Source: Obelidium mucronatum (lineage: Eukaryota > Chytridiomycota > Chytridiomycetes > Chytridiales > Chytriomycetaceae). Taken from it: a stretch of DNA of 64,000 bases. The translations under genes were made by a program, and so were the position numbers. Below the pieces are notes generated by a model, which saw nothing but the letters and a program-made list of their open reading frames with translations, searched no databases and had not been told where the DNA came from. The stretch is from the NCBI GenBank assembly GCA_025765595.1, contig JAIVFH010000121.1:1-64000 (forward strand), written 5' to 3'. This document shows, one piece after another, positions 55,913-64,000 of the stretch; within the stretch, counting starts at the first letter, position 1, and the number at the start of each line of letters is the position of its first letter.

Positions 55913-58645
55913 ATGTCCTTCATAGATGAAGCAAGAGCGGTAGTTGTGCTGGCCAACAGGTTGCAGAAAGTCAAGCCATTCCCAAACTATATGACAACAA
56001 CAACCGCATGAGGGCCATCTGTGATCACATCTCCAAGCAGTTTTCCTTGACCAATGAAACAGTATTTACCTTGGCTGACAGAGTATTCCAGTGCCCAGGC
56101 ATGGACGCGGTCAATCACTGGAAACCTGTCCGTGTCCCCATAGCGAGCCGGACCTCGCGAGCTGCTAACAGGCCGCTTAGCAGGCCGCTTGCGACCTGTG
56201 GGCGACCCGCGTGCGAGTCGCTAACCAGTGGAAAGCCAGCCGCGTCGCAGTTAGTTCACAGGCCGCAAGCCAGTTGACAGCCAGTGGAGAGCCAGTTGAA
56301 AGCTAGTCCTTACTTTATTTTGAAAAAGGTAAGAAACAATGACCAGAAAAGTTTTAAAACCATAACATATGTATTTAAAGCATTAAACAAAATCCAAAGT
56401 ACCAACAATAAACAAAAACAAAAAAAGGATGCGCAAAGTCAAAAATAACAAAATATTGAAGAAACAATAAATAAAAAATACCCCAATCAGCGCTTTGCCT
56501 TCTTGCTTGCACTTCCTTCCTGAAGCGGCTCCTGCCAATATGCCTACTTCACACGTTGGTTGTTTGCAAAGGCCCGAAGCACCACATATGTCTCTGGCTT
56601 GCGCTGATGGCGGCTTTGCCCAGCCTTGTAGAAGTGCAGGTGGTGGAACACTTGGCTGAAGCTGCCGGAATTGGCTTGCAACGCAGCAAACCAACTACTG
56701 GTACAAAATACATCAATTTAACACCAGATTCAATACAGAGAGAGTTGAATAAAATAAGGAAAATACAAATAGGCGTGTTTTCAGTGGCAGGCAGGTAGGA
56801 CATTGTGTGGAGACCCCAAGGCTGAAAACACCAAGACCAGAGCAGCCCCACAACAGAGAGAATGAGAAAGCCCATTCATCATCTGGTTGATTGTGGAAGG
56901 GGAGAATGAGAAAGCCCATTCATCACCACAGACTGCTCAGAGTGGTTTTGTATTTTTTGTTTAATTTTTTTTTGACAGGAGCGGTGGGAAATGAAAAACA
57001 AACAACACTCTCATCCAGCAGGCAACACCTTCATCACGAAAGATTTTTTGCAGCTTGTTATTTTAAAAGGCAGTTCTGGTTTATATGTTTAGTTTGGTCT
57101 TCTGTGATTTTATGAATTGGTTTTTACAATTCCAGTCAGGGAATATGAAAAGACAGTGGTTTCCAAAGCGTTCAAGTTGTAAAAACAACGTTTACTAACT
57201 TCCCAATTGATTGTGTAGACCGTTTTAATTTTCCTCTTTTCCTTTGTTTGTTTCTTTTCTTTCCTTACAAAATCCTGCACCAATCTTCTGCAACTCGTTG
57301 GCCAGCCCAACTGCAGCTCTTGCTATATGTATGAAGGTCATGTCAGTTGTTTGTTTTTATTTTTCTTGTTTGTTGCAGTCCAGAATGCGTGCCTTCTTTC
57401 TAATTCAGTTTTAATAGGTTTGCGTTCAGTCTGGTGGGGCAAAGCAGCCAGTCACAGTCAACACAACGCTGTAGGTCCAATGTATTGGCAAGAAAAAATC
57501 CCTTAATTGTGTCAGAGGGTTTTCCTTTATTGCATGTGCTTCTGTACTTGGTGATATCACTTTCTCTTTGATCCCAATTTTGCCTGCCTCATCTTTTCCA
57601 TCTTCTTGTTTGCTTGTTTTACTTTCAGCCTTTTTGCAACAGATACTAGAAAGCGGAGAATCCGGCTGATTCTGGCAGATGGAATGGGAACAGCGAGCTG
57701 GGCAGTGAAGAATAACCAGGAAAGTTTGCAGAAAGCGCTGTGGTGGAGAAGCGGGGGGTTACCTTCAACATTAATCGCGATGCCACAGATCGCAATCGGA
57801 AGATACAGGAATCGGTTTTGCAAGCCCTGGGTTGAGCAATGTGTACTTATTTACTTATTTACTTATTTATTTATTTATTTATTGATAATAAACAGCCTTA
57901 ATAAACAGCCTTATTTGATACATTTTTTGTGGCTTATTCTTGAGTTTTAGTGACAGTTGGGGGTTAGCGGCCTGTGAACAAGTGGCTTGCGGCTCGCGCC
58001 CCACATAAAAAGGTACAGAGCGGCCTGCCAACAGGCCGTGGCACAGGTCGCAAGCGGCCCGCTAGCGGCTCGTCAGCAGGTCGCAAGCGGCCCGTGAGCG
58101 GCTCGCAACGCGACCGGTATCGCGACTCGCGAGGTCCGGCCCGCATCCCCAATTGAAGTCATGGGACATCTCTTGTGTTCTGTGCCTGGCTGTGTGTTGC
58201 CTATTCTTGGTGTGAGCACATTATTCTGCTCATTGCATGCCCAGCTGAAGAATGAGTGCTCATCTCTGGCTGCAAGCAAAAAAGACAGACACTGTTTTGA
58301 GTACCTGCGGACTCAGCTCTCACAACGTGACTGTCCAGGAAATCATTGGGAAACAGTGGAACAAGGACTTTAAAGCGACGCAAAAGTCCAAGAAAACGCG
58401 AACATCTACAGTGCATATTGATACACAAGAAAAAGAGTTAGTAGCGGATCAGCGGTTCAAGTACAGTCTGAAGCAGCGGCTCCTGCCTGGAATCTTTATG
58501 GCTGTGTGAAGCTGCGGCACTTCCTGTGCCACTGTTTGCATGAATGGGGGAAGTACCTACCTTTGTTTTCTACGATAGAGCTGCTCCAATCCTACGCGCG
58601 CAAAATGCTGCTGTAAAATTCTCAATAATGAAAGGTGCATATGCT
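55913..58645 (+). pseudogene. KDZ transposase copy 2, interrupted
   Basis: The N-terminal CxC5-like part starts MSFIDEARAVVVLANRLQKV and continues AICDHISKQFSLTNETVFTL to VNHWKPVRV. A 2-kb element (56141-58145) interrupts it. The CxC6 part resumes VMGHLLCSVPGCVLPILGVS, LFCSLHAQLKNEC, then RLLPGIFMAV, a stop, and PTFVFYDRAAPILRAQNAAV. These align in order with copy 1 but lack much of its middle. It ends at the point where copy 1 has its intron donor (about 58640), after which MULE sequence follows. The catalytic half is absent from the window. Confidence 0.7.
56141..58145. mobile_element. 2,005-bp non-autonomous element with GC-rich modular ends
   Basis: The left end TAGCGAGCCGGACCTCGCGA and the right end (reverse complement TGCGGGCCGGACCTCGCGAG) form terminal inverted repeats. 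TCCCCA flanks both sides (56135-56140 and 58146-58151), a probable 6-bp target-site duplication. Inside each end lie about 150 bp of mixed words such as CAGGCCGC, CAGGTCGCAAGCGG, AGCGGCTCG and AGCGGCCTG. The 1.6-kb interior is AT-rich and has no convincing gene. A 24-bp direct repeat (GAGAATGAGAAAGCCC start) occurs near 56859 and 56902. Confidence 0.75.
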
Positions 58646-58659
58646 CTTAAATATTAGGA

Positions 58660-61600
58660 AAAAATTATTTCATACCGCCCTGTTTCACGCTTCGGTCATA
58701 CCCCCCTCACCACACAGGGTCGTAAGGGGGTGTATTATTTAATATATGTAGCTGTGTTGTACCCCTCCTTAAAATTAATTTTAATCCAAAAAAGCACACC
58801 ATTACTCTATTGTAAAGATATCGAAATTTGTTTCAAGGCAACATTCAAAGCAGCCCGCCATGTTTGGCAAAACATGACTAGGAACAACTCAAAACAGACC
58901 AGAGCATCCAACACTGGCAGCGATGGACTTGCGAAATCGACAGGCACCTGTCAAATCAAGAATAGTGGCGACAGTCAATGATGGTCCAGTCATTGCAGGG
59001 GTTGACAAACCTGTGGAAGTTCCAGATGAGGGAGAACAGGCTGCAACAGTCGCTTGAGCGACTTGGACTGTGGCTCAGTTGATTGATGCACCTAGCGGTT
59101 TTATTCCTGCAGAACGGACCCTTACAACTTAGGTACGGCGTGACATTACCTACCGAAGAAGGAACAATGTAATCACGCAAGAGAGCGTAGTTTCCAAGGA
59201 CTGTTGGTGTTTGATGCCAAGTGGCGAGATACCGCCATTCAAAATCATCCACTCTTGCGAACCGGGAAAAACTCTTTTGCTGTCGTTGATTGTACACTGT
59301 ATACGTATCATGAGATAAACGGTCAGGTTGTGTATCACCACTGCGGGAGGAATTAAAGTCTGTCATACGATGGATCGACACTCAGGATACCCAGAATGAG
59401 AATCTATTATTCTTAGACAGTCTGCGTCAGAATTTTCTCAAGGTTCATCTTCGGCGAGAAGTGGTTTCATGGATGTGTTATTTCATTCTGCTTGAAATCC
59501 ATTGTTGCAAAATCCAACATGAAGGACGTCATTGTACTGGATCCTGGTGATGTCTCTGCTGTCATATCACTACTTGCGAAAGGGGAAACAAAGACATCTA
59601 TTATCACTAAAGGCATTGGCAAGAATTTTTCCTGTCAAATTCCATCAATTTATCTTGTGCTCGGATTGTTGTCCCTACCCATATTAACAACAGTCACTCG
59701 GTCGGCGGTTTCATCAACCTACAACAAAAATCTGCAAAATATGGAGACTCTTTATGGAACGCGCGAGGCAACCGAATTGAAGATTCTAAGCCACCAGGGT
59801 ACTGGTTAGAGGCTGTTGAAATTCTTGCGGAGATATCGGGATGCCAAAGTATGGACATCTCCAAGTACAGGTAAACTCCCCATCAGTAGTTTTGAACAAT
59901 ATTAAAGAAACTGAATTCAGAGTGACACCAATCGAAAATTATCCGCAGCAGCCAGATTACTACAACTGCGGCCCATGTACACTCCTGGCTATGATACATC
60001 TACTGTTCAAGGAAAGGTGACATGGGAATGTAAGACTGCAAATATCACGCAATTACTTATAATACACTTTGTTGTTGCGGAGATAACAAATACCAATCTT
60101 TTTGAAACGGATTCTTTCATTTTCAAAATGATTGATCCAACATCTCTGTCATCAGTTGTTGCCCCACCTGATAATCAGTCAATGATATTGAATCTTTCTG
60201 ATAGCATCAAGAACAATGACTATTGCAGTGAGTTGTTAATTATGTGTAACCAAGACAGCAACCTGGGTTAACTTGGGTTGTCCATTCCCCTGTTAGATTC
60301 TCAACTTTTGGTTACTGCTCCTGGGGGCGTGACCCATGACATTACCAACAAAGTCCATGAAGATGACACTGGTGCAGATGAAGATGAGAGAACAGTCGAA
60401 ACATCAACATCAACTGATGACTTCATTGAAGCAGTGTGTGGTGTTACCGAAGATTCATACAAGGACTTCACAGATCGGATGAAGTCTTTGTTTCTGTCAC
60501 ACAAGATGCCAATGATTTTGGGGAGGCCTGACTACACAAACAAAGTACTGCGAGGAAGGGAGTACCAAGTTCCACTTCCGTTACGCCCTTTTTCTTTCAC
60601 ATCTGTTAGCTATGTATTCCAGACACATTCCTGTGTCATCTTGCTGGAAAGCACAAACCCCGAATCACCGTTGACATCGCCAAACAGCGCACTGGAAAAA
60701 GCAAAAAAACAGATTGTAAATTCTCGCTTACCAGAACACAGCGAATTGGTGGACACTGGAGTTTAACTGATCCATCAAAAATGAAGCTAAGGAAATACTT
60801 AACATCTGAATGGAAGGGCCACAATCACGATGCTGGTGTAAATAAGTGGGCTGCAACCTATGGTGATGAGCACATACTGCCAGAGGAGGATATGGAGCTC
60901 ATAAAGGCCATGACAGCCCATGGTCTGCCAATCGGTGTTATGAAGGAAACGTTGCAAGCTGTTCAGGTTCATAGGGGCAATGTGACAGCTTCGGGCACTT
61001 ACCAAGACTTGGCAAATATGGAGCGCAAGCTTAAAAAGTAGAAGTACCTACAAGCAAATCCAAAAGTCTACTTCAAATTCCACCTCAACAGCAATGCAGA
61101 GTTGGAGAGATTGATTTGGTGTACTGAAAGCGAAGTTGTTGCTTTCAAAAAATACAGAGACATTGTCACTACAGATACAACTCAAGGAGCGCTGCATGGA
61201 ATGGTGTATGAAGACTCAGCAACCCATGAATGGTTTTGGCTACAGTTCAAATCACTTCTTGGTGCATATCCTCAAGTTATAATGAGTGACGAGGATCTTC
61301 AGTACTGGAAAGCAATCCTAACTTCACGAACGTCGCACACATCTATTGCTTGTACCACCTTCTCATGTTGAATTTTCCCAAAAATATGAAAGGATTGGGC
61401 CCCGACTACCCTCGCATCCTCCATTTGGTTTGGAACGCCCGTAACGCTGCCATGTCAGCTGCCTTCGAGTTATGTTGGAAAGCGGTTGTTGCAACAGTTT
61501 CCAAAGCTACTGCCAAAAAGGAAACTATTTTGTCTTGGCTGTCGTACCTGGATTGATTGTACTCAAATCGGGCGAAATGGTGCCGTGCATATTGTGGAAA

Positions 61601-62333
61601 GATCTTTACACTTGGAACCCAGACAAGTGGCACAGTCGAGAAGTACCAAGATTTAATCAAAAGAAGTGGATGCCAATCTCTAATTGGTCATATCCAAGCA
61701 ATAGAATCTGTTTCTGCAAAATTAGAGACTAAGATTGACTTCGCATCCAGCCAAGCAGTACATTGCATCCCTGTAAAGAATCAAAATGAGCTATTTAGAG
61801 CATTTTCGACAATTCTACGAGTGTCGGAGAAGTATGTTAGCCAATGGTACCTCAATTCAATGCATACAAAAATTGCAGCTTCACTTGTTTTTGACAGATC
61901 ACGAATGGATGAATAGCAGAAAGGATAACTGAATATGAAAGCATTAATATGGGTTATGACGGGGATGAAGGCAGCTCAAACGGAAATGATAATGGTGTTA
62001 TTAACCTTGGTGAATCAGAGATCAACAACAACCACTTTCGCCTCATTTCACTTCAAGAGCTGTCCCGTGATCTAGCTGAAATCATCAAAACTATTTACTG
62101 TGTTCAATCGAAAATCTCGTCAAAGAACACTCACTACTTGGTGCTATTGGAAAATGGTTCACATGTATGCACATGTCTCCTTCATGTCTATAGTCGTGTG
62201 CTTTGTGAACATTTTTACTCTGTTCAAATTCTTGAAAGGGATCGTGCTCTGTTTTCATTGGATTTGGTTCCACGCCGTTTGTGGAAAGAGGAACAGCAAT
62301 GAGGGAGCTTGGTTTGGAATTGCTCAAACAGGG
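58660..62333 (+). pseudogene. MULE transposase fused to a Ulp1-like protease, degenerate
   Basis: Open fragments in several frames run in a coherent order. LVFDAKWRDTAIQNHPLLRT and NSFAVVDCTLYTYHE come first (about 59200-59340). A Ulp1/C48-like region follows with YPQQPDYYNCGPCTLLAM near 59945 (the Q...CG active-site block). The Mutator-like transposase starts near 60780: EWKGHNHDAGVNKWAATYGD, EDMELIKAMTAHGLPIGVMK, LERLIWCTESEVVAFKKYRD, IVTTDTTQ (first Asp) and YPQVIMSDEDLQYWKAIL (second Asp). A SWIM zinc finger, HVCTCLLHVYSRVLCEHF (CxC..CxH), lies near 62160-62215. Frame breaks and stops are frequent, so it is dead. The C-terminal tail resumes after the insertion at 62343-63625. Confidence 0.7.
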
Positions 62334-62342
62334 GCGTTGACT

Positions 62343-62640
62343 CGGCTGCACGTACTATAGCGAGCGGCACTCCCGATTCGGACCCTATTCGGACTCCTAT
62401 TCGGAAAACGATTCGGAGTCCGACTAGGGCCCGATTCGGGTCCGAATTGGAGTCCGAATCGGACTGGGCTGTCCGTTAGGCCTAACGGCACTCCAAACGG
62501 ACTCCAATTGAGCTCTGAATGCGCTTCCAATTGGATTTACAGCTCCTAACGGCTTTTTCAGCCCATTGCTAATAGTCCTAGTCGGAAAGCTAGTCAAACG
62601 CGGCTAGGGGTTCTACTAGGATCCCCGTTAGGACTCCAAA
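62343..62640. repeat. Left modular array of the 1.28-kb element
   Basis: Outer words are CGATTCGG, CTATTCGG and CCGAATCGG; the inner ones become CCGTTAGGCCTAACGG, CCAATTGG, CTAATAG and CTAGTCGG. This is the same outer-to-inner gradient as at 55610-55875. Confidence 0.7.
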
Positions 62641-63354
62641 TCTCAAAAACTTTGTGCAACTGGTGGGGTTTGAAGCCATCAGAAAATTTTTCTGAGCCTT
62701 CATCCTGAAATTTTCTGCCAAAAATTTCACTCAAATTGAAAAAGTTGTCGCCCAGTGCCCTCAATGGGTTTCATGAATGACGTAATACAAACTTGTGTCA
62801 CACATATGTTGCAAATCATTATTATTACATTGTTATTTCTATTTGACTGAGCTACCTTTTGAATTCAAATCAAGTTAATTAATGCTTCAGATTTCACAAT
62901 CAGGAATTTATTCACTACAAAATCAGTAGCTATGTTTGCATGCAATCAAGAATTAATATAAGTTGACATAGTGCAGTTTAGAAATGGCAGTGGCTTTGAA
63001 GATGATCTGGTGAGGCAAGTATTCAAAGTTAGGCTTGTGTGATAAATTTTAAATTTTCTCTCTCAGGCACGTATTAAAATTGTCAAAAAACATGCAGGGT
63101 GAAAAATTGATGATGGGAAAAAAATTTGCCATGAAATTTTAATGGGGATGGAAATAAATATGTTCAAGTGCAGAGTTGAGAAAATTTTCATTTGAAAATT
63201 ATGTTAAGTTGAACATTCTCATGGTTTCTAAGTTTATATTGCAATGGAAGAGATTACTGCAGTAAAGTTGCTACAGTCTGCATCGTGCAGCCCCGTAAAT
63301 ATTTGCTCTTGGTTGCTTTATGTTCACCGGTGCAAAGGGTCCTTATCGGTGGAA

Positions 63355-63625
63355 AACTCCCCATTAGGGCTCCTAATGGGTTCAATTGGTTTGCTATTAG
63401 GAGTGAAAAACGCCAGTAGCGCTCCTATTAGGAGCAAAAAATCCGATTAGTAGCAATGAAAAAACGCGTTTTTTTCAATCAGAATTCCTATTGGAGCTCC
63501 AATTGGGGCCAAATAGGCTCTGAATCACTCTCAGTCCGATTTGGATCCGATTAGGAGTCCGAATCAGACCCTGAATAGGGCCCGAATCGGACCCCGAATC
63601 GCGCGTGCCACTCGGACCCCGGGCT
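63355..63625. repeat. Right modular array of the 1.28-kb element
   Basis: From inside: CCATTAGGG, CCTAATGGG, CTATTAGGAG, CCTATTAGGAG, CCAATTGGGG; then outside CCGATTTGG, CCGATTAGGAG, CCGAATCAG, CCCGAATCGGACC and CCGAATCGCGCGTGCCACTC. It mirrors the left array. Confidence 0.7.
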
Positions 63626-63634
63626 GCGTTGACT

Positions 63635-64000
63635 TGGGTCCCGGAAACACCAAACAATTTAGATGACTTGCTGGCTCCAATAGACCATAGCCATTTCTCC
63701 AAAAAAGGAAGCACATGCCGACCACATGGCTCACAGTCAGCGTTTGTATGATGTATTAATGAAGGCAAAAGCAGGAAATGCTGAGGAAGTGGTTCGCATT
63801 GGAAAACGGATTTTTGAACACGGTATTCTTGAGTACCTGCCAGTTGGAGATGTCAAGTCACCGCCACATGCAAATGGAAAGGGTAGACCAAAGAAGAAGC
63901 GCATTAAAAACGCGTTTGAGCCAACGCCATTATCAAAACAAGCCAAGTGCTTTTCATCGTCCTCGTTGTCACCCCTAGTAGAACAACCTCCAAAAAGAAC
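63635..64000 (+). pseudogene. MULE C-terminal tail, continuing past the window
   Basis: WVPETPNNLDDLLAPIDHSH continues the MULE frame after the insertion, then a one-base shift leads to HADHMAHSQRLYDVLMKAKA, EEVVRIGKRIFEHG and ANGKGRPKKKRIKNAFEP. Post-SWIM tails of MULE/FAR1 proteins commonly end in a similar KGRPKKKR-type basic motif. The frame is open to the last base. Confidence 0.5.

Larger units (their letters stand above)
62343..63625. mobile_element. 1.28-kb non-autonomous element inserted in the MULE
   Basis: Flanked by the exact 9-bp direct repeat GCGTTGACT (62334-62342 and 63626-63634), a target-site duplication. Removing it rejoins the reading frame QTGALT to WVPETPNNLDDLLAPID. 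The left end holds the 23-mer of 62348-62370; the right end contains the related CGCGCGTGCCACTCGG. There is no gene: the interior (about 62640-63350) is AT-rich. Confidence 0.8.

Noticed and set aside
56549..57950. Frames inside the 2-kb GC-ended element
   Set aside because: No domain recognisable and repeated segments lie within them; the element is treated as non-autonomous.
55610..63625. Repeat arrays considered as CRISPR or as tRNA-like clusters
   Set aside because: Spacers are only 2-4 nt, words vary, no cas genes, and the setting is a eukaryotic transposon cluster.

Overview
The window looks like a gene-dense nuclear contig from a flagellated (zoosporic) fungus, most likely a chytrid. 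The genes are eukaryotic, with many short GT-AG introns (about 44-100 nt, occasionally about 240 nt). They include a basal-body orientation factor (BBOF1), which non-flagellated fungi lack, beside typical fungal genes: a Bzz1-like F-BAR/SH3 protein, Met6-type methionine synthase, Ctf4, Chk1 and an Insig homologue. Thr-rich secreted proteins with chitin-binding-like modules and a KDZ transposon fit the same assignment. The species cannot be named from sequence alone.

Layout. 1-1.9 kb: 3' part of a Thr-rich chitin-binding-like secreted protein. 2.0-14.6 kb: Ctf4/WDHD1, BBOF1, mitochondrial NADP-isocitrate dehydrogenase and a Bzz1-like protein. 15.5-25.3 kb: a lineage-specific secretome cluster holding four paralogues of a NodB-fold (polysaccharide-deacetylase-like) family without recognisable catalytic residues, two Cys-rich secreted paralogues plus a decayed third fragment, and a 3'-flank duplication; CHK1 sits among them. 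25.5-48.8 kb: housekeeping genes, namely a Sel1-repeat/F-box protein, an Fpg-type DNA glycosylase, a C2H2 zinc-finger protein, an Angel/CCR4-type nuclease, small membrane proteins, MET6, an MBLAC1-like hydrolase, a mitochondrial RF2-type release factor, another Thr-rich secreted protein, two MFS transporters, a PARP-type zinc-finger protein and INSIG. 48.8-64.0 kb: a transposon graveyard with a helicase scrap, a truncated Ty1/copia element, two KDZ transposase copies, a MULE-type transposase fused to a Ulp1-like protease, and two non-autonomous elements nested in these with target-site duplications.

The genes do not form one pathway. Some pairs make sense together: Ctf4 and Chk1 both serve replication and its checkpoint, and Fpg serves base-excision repair. 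The secreted cluster looks like a surface or wall-interaction set that grew by local duplication. Head-to-head genes are very tightly packed, with 32, 41, 71, 97, 108 and 144 bp between start codons. Several gene 5' ends lie in sharply bounded GC-rich islands.

The least conventional signal is in the last 10 kb. Transposon ends there are long arrays of short, near-palindromic words of the type CCNAWTNGG, spaced about 11-13 bp apart and graded from CCGAATCGG near the terminus to CCTAATAGG inside. A second element family has the same architecture with a different, GC-rich vocabulary. Several genes carry single-base frameshifts relative to paralogues or family expectation. These could be real decay or assembly errors, and the sequence alone cannot decide.
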